Assembly: GCA_965227155.1 (NCBI GenBank)
Contig: OZ245731.1
Coordinates: 3,348,001 to 3,412,000 of the forward strand
Length of the DNA stretch: 64,000 nucleotides
Direction of reading: 5' to 3'
Source: UBA6059 sp965227155
GTDB taxonomy: Bacteria > Bacteroidota > Bacteroidia > Cytophagales > Cyclobacteriaceae
Shown here: positions 9,278 through 17,808 of the stretch, piece by piece
Layout of the letters: each line of letters opens with the position of its first letter
Position numbering within the stretch: the first letter of the stretch is position 1
The notes under the pieces: generated by a model
What the model was told of the DNA's origin: nothing
The model's input: the letters and a program-made list of their open reading frames with translations, nothing else
Databases searched by the model: none
Translations under genes and position numbers: made by a program

Positions 9278-9736
9278 TTAAATATTTTGAGCTGCCGATT
9301 TGATGGCGGCCTTGATTTTATTGTAGGTACCACACCGGCAGAGATTTCCCTGCATAGCGGTATCAATATCTTTATCCGATGGATTCGGGTTTCTGGTAAG
9401 GAGGGCGGCAGCATTCATGATCTGACCTGCCTGGCAATAGCCACATTGTGGAACATCATGTTCCCTCCATGCATTTTGCAAAGCATGATCAGCTTTCTCA
9501 GCCAATCCTTCTATGGTAGTGATTTCCTGGCTACCTGCCGCCGAGATTGGTAGTGAGCAGGACCTTATTGCATTGCCATTAAGGTGGACAGTGCAGGCTC
9601 CACAGCGGGCAATGCCGCAGCCATATTTGGTACCCACCAGGTTAAGTTCATCGCGTAGCACCCACAGCAAGGGGGTATCGCTATCCACATCTACCTGATG
9701 TTGTTTTCCATTTACTTTGATTGTATAATTCGCCAT
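9278..9736 (-). CDS. 2Fe-2S subunit of an isoquinoline 1-oxidoreductase-type dehydrogenase (IorA-like)
   Basis: This 152-residue protein carries the two iron-sulfur clusters that take electrons from the molybdenum centre. The first cluster site is the plant-type ferredoxin pattern with Cys40, Cys45, Cys48 and Cys60 (GCGIARCGAC, then C60). The second is the CGYCQAG and CRCGTY pair in the C-terminal helical domain. Length and order match the small subunit of the xanthine dehydrogenase family. It is the first gene of a two-gene minus-strand operon. It has no signal peptide, consistent with export in complex with the twin-arginine-bearing large subunit; that last step is inference. Confidence 0.92.
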   Translation of the reverse strand: MANYTIKVNGKQHQVDVDSDTPLLWVLRDELNLVGTKYGCGIARCGACTVHLNGNAIRSCSLPISAAGSQEITTIEGLAEKADHALQNAWREHDVPQCGYCQAGQIMNAAALLTRNPNPSDKDIDTAMQGNLCRCGTYNKIKAAIKSAAQNI

Positions 9737-9843
9737 TGTTACAGGAATATTTTCGAGCGAATGAATTTACCAAGATTTTAAGGCAATTCATAAGTAAATC
9801 CAATTTGATTTATGATCGGTCAATGGATTCCTGTTTTATCAAA

Positions 9844-10539
9844 TCAGTGCATAGATTTTATTGGTTTTTTAGTTGTGCCAGTATGGTGTTTGACAAATTT
9901 TGAAATTATGGGGCTTCCTATGGCGGCAGGAATGACCCATAGCAACCATTGTAGATTTTCCTGGAGATGAAATAGACCTCCATTTTGAACTGCAAAAGCA
10001 GTAATAGCGGCAATGTAGGAACCTCCCATAGCTGAGATATGCTGCTTGAGCCACCATAACCTGTTGCTGAAATCCGGCTTTCTGAAAAACCTGATGTCAT
10101 CCCAACCGGCAGAGGCTGTAAATACACCAAAGATCAGGCAAAGCAAGCCCAGCACATGAAAACCCGATACAAGGTAGAAGATATACAGTCCATAAATGAA
10201 TAAGCCAATCCCAAAACAGGTGGTTAGCGATGCAATGATCCAATCCAACAAACTGGCTCTACCACTTTTCCTACGCCTGATTACCCGTAATCCGCTGTAG
10301 GTAGCATAAAACGTCAAAACTGCGATGACCATAAGAAATGCACTGAAGCGATAAAAGCTGATTACAATCATTGCACTGAGGCAAATCCACCACATTAGGC
10401 CAACATAAACCCTTCCGAGGTTGATATGTGTAGAGGTGCCCTTTTTAATCACAAACAATAAGAAACCTAGCAGCAATACCATTGCACCGGAACCGGCATG
10501 AGATATCAGTAAAAGTCTTTCCATGATTTTTTTCTTCAA
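9844..10539 (-). CDS. DUF2306-like multi-pass membrane protein, unknown function
   Basis: This 231-residue protein has about seven hydrophobic segments. Its N-terminus (SHAGSG, then KKGTSTHINLGRVYVGLM) shows the same spacing of histidine, KGT, histidine and GRV as the small protein encoded at 6674-7063. I do not recognise a function. It lies 107 nt downstream of iorA, but iorA reads away from it, so it is upstream of the hydroxylase operon on the same strand and may share its transcript. Conserved histidines near membrane faces could bind heme or metal, but this is speculation. Confidence 0.6.
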   Translation of the reverse strand: MKKKIMERLLLISHAGSGAMVLLLGFLLFVIKKGTSTHINLGRVYVGLMWWICLSAMIVISFYRFSAFLMVIAVLTFYATYSGLRVIRRRKSGRASLLDWIIASLTTCFGIGLFIYGLYIFYLVSGFHVLGLLCLIFGVFTASAGWDDIRFFRKPDFSNRLWWLKQHISAMGGSYIAAITAFAVQNGGLFHLQENLQWLLWVIPAAIGSPIISKFVKHHTGTTKKPIKSMH

Positions 10540-10817
10540 AAGAAGATTTATTAAGCGGTTCCTAGGGAATCAATCATTCCGAACCGTAGAATCAGGCAGA
10601 TGGGTTGTCAATCTATACAACCACTTATCCTCACAAATAGCTGTACATACATTGATTCAATCAATTTATAGGCCGCTGAGTTTATAAATTGCTAGTTTTA
10701 ATCTTTGGCTTTAGTCAGTGATTTTAGTTTATCTTTTTGGTTGCCCACTGAAAGTATTTAGTGGTAGCTAATAAGAGAAGACTCATAATACAGATACTAA
10801 TTAAAAATCAATAAAGG

Positions 10818-12173
10818 ATGAAAAACCTAATACTTACAATTGCATTTGCCTGTATTGCCCTATTTTCCTATGCACAGGTGCCACCGGCTACTGATCTTAG
10901 AATGTACGATATTATCGAAGCAGCTTCTGCTGAACGCCTGCAAAAAGATGTGCAGCAGCTTGTGGATTTTGGTACAAGGCATACTTTGTCAGATACTGTT
11001 TCCCAAACCAGGGGAATAGGGGCTGCCAGAAGATGGATCAAAGCAGAATTCGATAAAGTGTCCGAGGACTGCAATGGTTGTCTTGAGGTTTTTTATCAGA
11101 GAACATTTGTACCTGAGGGAGAAAATAGAAGAATCGTGAAAGATGTGGAGGTGGTCAATGTCATTGCCATTCAGCGAGGTACAAGGTATCCTAACCGGTA
11201 TATAATAATGAGTGGAGATATTGACTCCAGGGTGTCCGATGCTACCAATTTCACAGATGACTCTCCGGGTGCTAATGATAATGCCACCGGAATGGCAGGA
11301 GCCATAGAGGCAGCCCGTATTTTAACGAAATACAGCTTCCCGACCAGCATTATTTATGTGGGCTTGTCAGGCGAAGAACAAGGGCTTTTTGGGGGTAAGC
11401 ACATGGCAGAAATGGCGCTGGAAGAAGGTTGGAATATTGTAGGTGTGCTCAACAACGATATGATCGGAAATATAGAGGGCGTTGATGGTTACATTGACAA
11501 TAAGGCTTTCAGGATTTTCTCTGAGCCTACACCTGTTACAGAAACCGAGGAAGCTCGAAAAAGAAGAAGATTTTATGGCGGTGAGGTCGATGGAGTGTCC
11601 AGGCAGTTGGCTCGCTATGTCCATAAAATGACAAGTCAATACATGCCCACAATGAACCCGATGCTGATTTACAGGCTAGATCGATTTGGCAGGGGAGGAC
11701 ACCACAGGCCTTTTAATGATGCCGGGTTTGCAGGCATCAGGATTATGGAAGCCCATGAAAATTACAATAGACAACATCAGGACTTGCGTACAGAAAATGG
11801 CATCAAGTATGGTGATGTGATTGAAAAAGTTGATTTTGACTATGCTGAGAGTTTGACAGCTGTAAATGCCATCGCATTAGCAGGGATTGCCTGGGCACCA
11901 CCACAACCTGATACTGTGAAGATTGGTGGTGTGGTTGAGGCAAGCACACGCCTGGCATGGACTCCTGTGGAAGATCCTGATCTGGCAGGGTATAAAATTT
12001 ATTGGCGTGAAACCACTGCACCCCAGTGGAAATATTCGCGGTTTGTACCCAAAGAAGAGACCGAATTTACACTGGAAGGTGTTGTGATTGACAACTTTCT
12101 GTTTGGTGTAGCAGCTGTTGGGAAAGATGGCAACGAAAGCCTGGTGGTTTTCCCAAGTGAAGTAATAAGATAA
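10818..12173 (+). CDS. Exported M28 family metallopeptidase with C-terminal FnIII-like domain
   Basis: This 451-residue protein has a signal peptide (residues 1-19, ending FSYAQ) and an M28 aminopeptidase domain of about residues 90-355. Family motifs are PGANDNATG (bridging aspartate), SGEEQGLFG (catalytic and ligand glutamates) and GGHHRPF for the late histidine. The final 85 residues (from about 365, ETTAPQW, LEGV) look like a fibronectin type III or similar beta domain. In the first ligand motif, normally HxDS, the sequence is SGDIDSR, so Asp134 stands where the zinc-binding histidine usually is. Otherwise the site looks complete. The gene is solitary and followed by a 209-nt gap. Confidence 0.87.
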   Translation: MKNLILTIAFACIALFSYAQVPPATDLRMYDIIEAASAERLQKDVQQLVDFGTRHTLSDTVSQTRGIGAARRWIKAEFDKVSEDCNGCLEVFYQRTFVPEGENRRIVKDVEVVNVIAIQRGTRYPNRYIIMSGDIDSRVSDATNFTDDSPGANDNATGMAGAIEAARILTKYSFPTSIIYVGLSGEEQGLFGGKHMAEMALEEGWNIVGVLNNDMIGNIEGVDGYIDNKAFRIFSEPTPVTETEEARKRRRFYGGEVDGVSRQLARYVHKMTSQYMPTMNPMLIYRLDRFGRGGHHRPFNDAGFAGIRIMEAHENYNRQHQDLRTENGIKYGDVIEKVDFDYAESLTAVNAIALAGIAWAPPQPDTVKIGGVVEASTRLAWTPVEDPDLAGYKIYWRETTAPQWKYSRFVPKEETEFTLEGVVIDNFLFGVAAVGKDGNESLVVFPSEVIR

Positions 12174-12382
12174 AAGATCGATTAAGAGGGGCGTCTCAAA
12201 GTCACTATTCCTGGCAGAGTGAGCCTGTCCAAATTTTTCTTAAAGGCCGTATGAATACATGTCGAAGGTACTGCCTGCTAAAGTTGGCTTATTGTGATAT
12301 GAAGCGAGGTTTCTAATGCTTTTGAGATTCCCAATTTCTACTTTCCTGGTTTGCCTTAACCTGATGTACTTTATGAGCCATT

Positions 12383-13342
12383 TCATTCAAAAATACCCGC
12401 GTATTCCTGCACATATCGCGGGCAAGTGGGTTCACCTGCAAAAAACTTATTGGGCTTGCCTTGCGTAATGGCCCACCGGTGCAGCCAGGTAATGCCTGAT
12501 CGGGTTACAAATTTATCTTCAGAATCATAAGCCGGATCTTTGAGGGCCTCACTCAAAAAAACAAAGCGGTATCCCTCATCACTGATTGCCTCGAGTAGGG
12601 GATCCAGAAAAAATGCATTGAGCAGGTTGTCATGAATGAGGAGGATTTGGCTGATTTGCCTATTGAATAAACCCTCACTTTGCTTTTCATAATACCGCAG
12701 TTTTTCGATCATATAACTGACATAAGATCTACCTATATTATCAGCCAGCTCGTGGTTGTCTCGTTTTTTGGCCAGGTCAAACGCACGAGCAAAGATGTAT
12801 TCTGAATTATCAATGGTTACTGGTGCTTCTTCATACCTTCTTGATTCCAAAAAAGCTTCCAGTGCCAGCACCTTTTCAGGTGTGTTGCCTTTGTGTAAAA
12901 AGGGGTGCCTAAAATAGGTCAAATTCTTATTGAATCGCCGCATTAAAGGCCTCGTGTATTGCTCACCTTTTAAGACATCCTGAAAAAAGGTTTCCTCGTC
13001 CACATCATTATAGTCCAAATGTGAATAGGTGTGATTACCCAGCTCCAGGCCATTTTTAGCCCAAAGCTCCAAAATCTCCAGTTTTTCTGGTACTGGATTG
13101 CCGTTTAGGTCCATGAGTTTTATTTCATTCACAAAGCCAATGGCGGGCGCACCATGCTTGATACAGGCATTGATGACTCTTTTATTGATTTCCCTTAAAA
13201 TGGAATCCTCCCGAAATAAGGAAACACCAATAACATCATCGATAGTGATGGCAATAGATTTATCTTTTTGGGCTTCTGCTGTAAATGCAAGCAAGCCTGT
13301 TGAGATGACCAGAATGAATTTTGTAAACCATTTTAAATGCAT
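12383..13342 (-). CDS. Exported polysaccharide deacetylase (NodB-like) family protein
   Basis: This 319-residue protein has a signal peptide (about residues 1-24) and a NodB-like carbohydrate esterase 4 domain. Motif 1 is present as TIDD with the paired aspartates, motif 2 as HTYSH with both metal histidines, motif 3 as RHPF, and the last as LLIHDN. These are the expected metal and catalytic residues of family 4 esterases, which remove acetyl groups from glycans. The true substrate is not shown. The C-terminal 40 residues (WLHRWAITQGK and after) extend beyond the domain. The gene begins 67 nt after the TonB-dependent receptor gene on the same strand, so both could be on one transcript. Confidence 0.85.
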   Translation of the reverse strand: MHLKWFTKFILVISTGLLAFTAEAQKDKSIAITIDDVIGVSLFREDSILREINKRVINACIKHGAPAIGFVNEIKLMDLNGNPVPEKLEILELWAKNGLELGNHTYSHLDYNDVDEETFFQDVLKGEQYTRPLMRRFNKNLTYFRHPFLHKGNTPEKVLALEAFLESRRYEEAPVTIDNSEYIFARAFDLAKKRDNHELADNIGRSYVSYMIEKLRYYEKQSEGLFNRQISQILLIHDNLLNAFFLDPLLEAISDEGYRFVFLSEALKDPAYDSEDKFVTRSGITWLHRWAITQGKPNKFFAGEPTCPRYVQEYAGIFE

Positions 13343-13409
13343 GCTCGAAATTATAAAAGCTCAACCATTTCAGACCAACATTCAAGAACTACATTGGATA
13401 TTTAGCAAA

Positions 13410-16127
13410 TCACGGAAATGTGAAATTGTAAGTAATTGCCGGAATAGGCACTCCAATTACCGAGAGTTGGTAGGCCTTTACTGAAATGCCATCTCCACCC
13501 TGGAAAAATACGGAATAAGGGTTTCTTCTGCCCAAAAGATTATAGACTGAGAAAGTCCAGCTGCTATCCCATTTCTTTTTCCGCTGAGGCCTGGGTTTAT
13601 AAGTTACAGAAAGATCGAGCCGTATATAATCAGGGATTCTGAATTCATTCCTGTTTGAAAATTCTGCGACAATCAGGTTTTGGCCTTGGAAATAATTGAG
13701 AAAATATTTGGTTACCGGCACGGTTACCGGCCTGCCCGTTCTGTAGGTGAAATTGGTTCCAATATCCAGCCAGTCATTAAGATCCCAATTGACCATGAGG
13801 TTGACATTATGTGGGATGTCATAATTGGAAGGAAAAAAATTACCTTCATTGAGTATTTCATCGGCAAATTCACTATTCATTCTCCTCAGGGTACGAGACC
13901 AGGTGTAAGCCATCCAGCCGGTCATCTTTCCCTTATTTTTTCTGACCATAAATTCTACACCATAGGCTTTCCCATCTCCAATGATAATGTCCTGCTCCAG
14001 GCGATCATTGAGGAGTAAATCGGCTCCATCCTTGTAGTCCACAAGATTTTCCAGTCTTTTATAATAGCCCTCTATTGAGGTCTCGATGAGATTATCATTA
14101 AAGTTCCTGAAAAGGCCTATGGAAATTTGATCGCTTAATAGGGGGGGTACAAATTGATCTGATGGTCTCCAAATGTCTAAAGGTGTGGCAGCAGCAGTGT
14201 TTGAAACCAGGTAGAGGTATTGATAATTCCTTGCCAAACCAGCTTTTATGGAGGTGGAAGCGCCAAGTTGATATTTTACAGACAATCGTGGCTCTAATCC
14301 GCTGTAGTTGGCGATTGCCTCTCCATTTTGATAGTTGATAGAGTCAACAATGCCTGAATTGGTGATGGGCAATTCATTATTATAGGTAAAAACCGTACCC
14401 GGTCCGAATTTCGTAAAGCTGGCGAATCGCAACCCCGCATTAATATTCACACGGTCATTGATCCTATAATCCAGGTTGGCATATTGAAACAAAAGTGTGC
14501 CTCGCTCTTTTTCCAGTGTGATGGGTGATAAGGAAGAGGTCTCTTCGATTTGCCGCTCCCCCGGTTCTACGCCATAAAAATCAGCACCTGCACCCAAATC
14601 AATCGTAATTCTATTCTTGATGATCGATAGATCAGCTTTTATAGTTTTTTGATTGAGCTTGTATTTTATTGTAAACGGGTTGATTTCAGATACATTTTCA
14701 GCCTCATATTGGTAGTTGCTATCAAATGCTGTGATTTTACCAACCAGACTTTCATTAAAGAGATAGTTGAACTTCAATACTTGATTGAAGGTAGACCAAC
14801 GGTAAACTGTATCTTCAGCAAATTTGAAACTGTCTCCACTGAAATATCCGGAATAGGTAAGTTTTGCTTTTTCGTTAAATCTATGAGCAAGCTTGAGGCT
14901 GGCATCTCCAAAGCTTGCTCTGCTGTTTCTAATGTCTGCGTCCTGAATTTGGGGTAAAATCCAGTTGACATAGCTTCCTCTACCTGAAAAGGCCATTGTC
15001 GTTTTTTCACCGATTGGCCCATCCAAAAACAATTTAGAGCTGATCGTACCGAGATTACCTTTCAGATGCCAATTATCAGCACTGCCTTCATGAAGGCCTA
15101 TATCAATAACAGAGGAAGCTCTTCCTCCATAATTAGCCGGCATAGCACCTTTATAAAAATTTATGTTTGCCGTAGCATCGGGATTGATGGTAGAGAAAAA
15201 TCCGAATAAGTGAGATGTGTTAAAGATGGGGGCTTCATCCAGGGTAATAAGGTTTTGGTCAATATTGCCACCTCTCACATTGATGCCGGTAGCTCCTTCG
15301 CCCACGGTATTGACACCCGGCATCATCAATAGGGTTCTTACTACGTCTGCCTCACCAAGCAGATTAGGTAATTTATTGATGACCCCAGAATTGATTTGTA
15401 CAAGGCCCAGGTAAGGGCTGCTGATGTTGATGTCTTCGGCCCGACTCTCAATGGCAACTTCTTCCAGCTGAATAGGCTTCTCAAACATCGCCAGGTTGAG
15501 GTTGCCATCAGAATATAGGGCCACCAACTTGCGCTGCGGCTCTAGTCCTAAATAATTAAACTGCATGTAGTATTTACCTGCAGGAATTTTTGTTGAGAAT
15601 GCTCCCTGCTCATCAGTATTCAATGTTTGTCCGAGGCTTTCGATGTTTATAGAAGCACCAGATAGGGGTTCACCAGTTTTTTCGTTGATAATTGAGCCTG
15701 CAAATTCAATCTGCTTTCCCAGCACATATTTTTTCTGATCACCAATCTCAATATCTATTACTTCCGCATCAGGTATAGTAATGGCTTTCAAAATCGCTTT
15801 GTCCTGTAGTAACACTACGGTGTAGGGATCATAGATCATATAATCCAACTCGAGGGTAGAAAACACTTGCTCAAGGAATTCAGACAGTGATATATTCTGG
15901 TATTGACCACTGACTTTGATATTTTCGATCCATGCGTCTATGAAGAAAAAGCGTACAGAACTCTGCTCTTCGAGCTGCTCAACTATCTCGATTAATGGAA
16001 TGTCATTGTAAATTTCGTTTACTTCAATTTCCTCGATGGATTGCGCAAGGCACATATTGATTGTAGCAACAGCTAATAGTGAGCAGGCAATAAGCAGTTT
16101 TATTTTTTGGGATGATTTAAGAAGCAA
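13410..16127 (-). CDS. TonB-dependent receptor with STN and carboxypeptidase-like N-terminal domains
   Basis: This 905-residue outer-membrane transporter has a signal peptide (about residues 1-28) and an STN-like domain (about 30-110, containing the signalling-type YNDIPLIEIVEQL and YTVVLLQ). A carboxypeptidase-regulatory-like beta domain follows (about 140-215, GSIINEKTGEPLSGASI). The plug starts near residue 230 and includes NVRGGNIDQNLITLDEAP. The beta-barrel ends in an aromatic C-terminus (ITYNFTFP). Such proteins take up large or scarce ligands using TonB energy. No SusD-like lipoprotein and no anti-sigma/sigma pair lies next to it, so neither the ligand nor a FecIR-type circuit is indicated. 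The family is very common in Bacteroidota. Confidence 0.93.
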   Translation of the reverse strand: MLLKSSQKIKLLIACSLLAVATINMCLAQSIEEIEVNEIYNDIPLIEIVEQLEEQSSVRFFFIDAWIENIKVSGQYQNISLSEFLEQVFSTLELDYMIYDPYTVVLLQDKAILKAITIPDAEVIDIEIGDQKKYVLGKQIEFAGSIINEKTGEPLSGASINIESLGQTLNTDEQGAFSTKIPAGKYYMQFNYLGLEPQRKLVALYSDGNLNLAMFEKPIQLEEVAIESRAEDINISSPYLGLVQINSGVINKLPNLLGEADVVRTLLMMPGVNTVGEGATGINVRGGNIDQNLITLDEAPIFNTSHLFGFFSTINPDATANINFYKGAMPANYGGRASSVIDIGLHEGSADNWHLKGNLGTISSKLFLDGPIGEKTTMAFSGRGSYVNWILPQIQDADIRNSRASFGDASLKLAHRFNEKAKLTYSGYFSGDSFKFAEDTVYRWSTFNQVLKFNYLFNESLVGKITAFDSNYQYEAENVSEINPFTIKYKLNQKTIKADLSIIKNRITIDLGAGADFYGVEPGERQIEETSSLSPITLEKERGTLLFQYANLDYRINDRVNINAGLRFASFTKFGPGTVFTYNNELPITNSGIVDSINYQNGEAIANYSGLEPRLSVKYQLGASTSIKAGLARNYQYLYLVSNTAAATPLDIWRPSDQFVPPLLSDQISIGLFRNFNDNLIETSIEGYYKRLENLVDYKDGADLLLNDRLEQDIIIGDGKAYGVEFMVRKNKGKMTGWMAYTWSRTLRRMNSEFADEILNEGNFFPSNYDIPHNVNLMVNWDLNDWLDIGTNFTYRTGRPVTVPVTKYFLNYFQGQNLIVAEFSNRNEFRIPDYIRLDLSVTYKPRPQRKKKWDSSWTFSVYNLLGRRNPYSVFFQGGDGISVKAYQLSVIGVPIPAITYNFTFP

Positions 16128-16435
16128 GGTCTCAGATGGAATTAGGTTTGGATTTAAGTCGAAACAAATTCAACCAATTATTACCCTTAAACAAATTATT
16201 TTAAAATTTGCACATAAGCTGTAAAGCTGGTTAAATTGCTTTTAATACTTGCTAAAGTTGATTTCAGGATCAATTATTTGGCAGAAGTTCCCCAAAGTTA
16301 TTGTTATGTGGTATTTATATTAATTCTAAATAACTAGGAGGGGATTTTCTAACCGTTTAAAATCGTACGGTTTAGTATCTTGCAGAATCAATATTAAGAC
16401 CTAAGATTAATAGAAGCCATTTTGGTAGAAAAATT
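16128..16435. other. Divergent intergenic region between the TonB receptor and the act operon
   Basis: This stretch lies between the divergently transcribed TonB-dependent receptor and actA. It is AT-rich and holds no convincing open reading frame or RNA gene. No convincing minus-strand promoter was found. The act promoter at its right edge is listed separately. Confidence 0.6.
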
Positions 16436-16439
16436 AATC

Positions 16440-16470
16440 TTTGAAGTTATAGCAACCGATATTAGTTTTG
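16440..16470 (+). promoter_or_regulatory. Bacteroidota-type promoter of the act-cox operon
   Basis: TTTG at 16440-16443, a 19-nt spacer, and TAGTTTTG at 16463-16470 match the Bacteroidota -33/-7 promoter consensus (TTTG, about 19-21 nt, TAnnTTTG) at every fixed position. Transcription would start near 16475-16477. That rules out the TTG at 16468 as actA start and leaves a leader of about 28 nt to the ATG at 16504. Confidence 0.7.
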
Positions 16471-16503
16471 TACGCGACGACAATGGGATTATTGAAACAA
16501 AAA

Positions 16504-17784
16504 ATGTTTAGAACTCTTCCAACATCAATCAGCAAAATTTCACGCCTTTGTTTTCTTCTCTTAATCACACTATTCAGTTTGAATCTGTCGCTTCATGCGC
16601 AGGAGGAGGAAGGTGAAATTTCAGAAGATCCAGCCGTTATTTCTCAGGGTGAATCACTGTTCAAAGGAAACTGTACAGTATGTCATGCTATCAATGAAAA
16701 GGTTATAGGACCTGCATTGAGAGATGTACACGAAAGAAGACCTGTACCGTGGATTAAGGCTTTTATCAAAAACTCGCAGCAGGTTATACAAAGCGGTGAT
16801 GAATATGCCGTGAATCTCTACAATGAGTATAATCAAACGCAAATGACCTCATTTGCTTTTTCTGATGATGAGCTCAATTCCATCATTGCATACATTAAAG
16901 CAGAATCTGCGAAACCAGTTGAGGCAGCTGTAGCATCTACAGAAGCAGCTGATGGTGAGGCTGTCGCTGCTCAAGGTGCAGGTGTTGCTGAGGGTTATAT
17001 CACAGCCATACTTGTCGGTCTGGTGGTTGTTTTACTACTTATTCTGGTAGTCCTGTTCTTGATAATTTCAGTATTGACCAAATACCTGAAGGAGACAAAG
17101 GAGCTTACAGATGAAGATAAAGAGCTTGTCGATCAAAGATTTGATGTTGGCAGCTTTGCCAAAAGCAATGCCTTTATTGGTTTTGTTACTTTCTTCTTCC
17201 TGGCAATCGTACTAAAATCAGTCATCGATGGACTGTTTACAGTAGGTGTGCAGCAAAATTATCAGCCGAAGCAGCCAATTGCTTTTTCTCATGAGCTGCA
17301 TGCCGGACAATACGAAATTGATTGTCAATATTGTCATACAGGTGTAAGAATATCTAAATCAGCCAACATTCCATCTGTTAATATTTGTATGAATTGTCAC
17401 TCTGCCATTCAAAATGTAGGTGGGCAAACAGGTATGTCACCTGAGATACAAAAAATTTATGATGCATACGAGTCAGGCAAACCTATCGAGTGGGTGCGTG
17501 TACACAACCTGCCTGATTTGGCTTATTTCAATCATAGCCAACACGTAAAAGTGGGCGGATTGGAATGCCAGACCTGCCATGGGCCAATTGAAGAAATGGA
17601 AGTTGTATACCAATATTCTAACTTGACTATGGGATGGTGTATTAATTGTCACCGCGAGACCGAGATTAATGCTAAAGACAATGGATACTATACCAAACTA
17701 GTACAGTTACACGAAGAAACCAGTAAAAACCCACTTCGGGTACAAGATATCGGTGGTTTGGAATGTTCCAAATGTCACTATTAA
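16504..17784 (+). CDS. actA: Alternative complex III multiheme cytochrome c subunit ActA with extra N-terminal monoheme domain
   Basis: ActA carries the electron-transfer hemes of alternative complex III, which oxidises menaquinol and passes electrons to a cytochrome c or directly to the oxidase. I count six CXXCH heme sites. One is near residue 57 in an N-terminal monoheme cytochrome c domain; five lie between about residues 274 and 425 in the ActA pentaheme module. Between them are two transmembrane helices (about residues 166-190 and 218-238). A signal peptide ends at LHAQ. The start at 16504 is chosen because it follows an A-rich run and sits about 28 nt after the predicted transcription start; the ATG at 16483 is an alternative, and the TTG at 16468 lies inside the promoter. 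It is the first gene of a long operon. Confidence 0.92.
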   Translation: MFRTLPTSISKISRLCFLLLITLFSLNLSLHAQEEEGEISEDPAVISQGESLFKGNCTVCHAINEKVIGPALRDVHERRPVPWIKAFIKNSQQVIQSGDEYAVNLYNEYNQTQMTSFAFSDDELNSIIAYIKAESAKPVEAAVASTEAADGEAVAAQGAGVAEGYITAILVGLVVVLLLILVVLFLIISVLTKYLKETKELTDEDKELVDQRFDVGSFAKSNAFIGFVTFFFLAIVLKSVIDGLFTVGVQQNYQPKQPIAFSHELHAGQYEIDCQYCHTGVRISKSANIPSVNICMNCHSAIQNVGGQTGMSPEIQKIYDAYESGKPIEWVRVHNLPDLAYFNHSQHVKVGGLECQTCHGPIEEMEVVYQYSNLTMGWCINCHRETEINAKDNGYYTKLVQLHEETSKNPLRVQDIGGLECSKCHY

Positions 17785-17808
17785 TCTAATCTGAGATAAA
17801 TATTCATA

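Noticed and set aside
16468..16503. TTG or ATG 16483 as actA start
   Set aside because: The TTG lies within the -7 promoter box and ATG 16483 leaves almost no leader; ATG 16504 has an A-rich lead and a normal signal peptide. ATG 16483 is not fully excluded.
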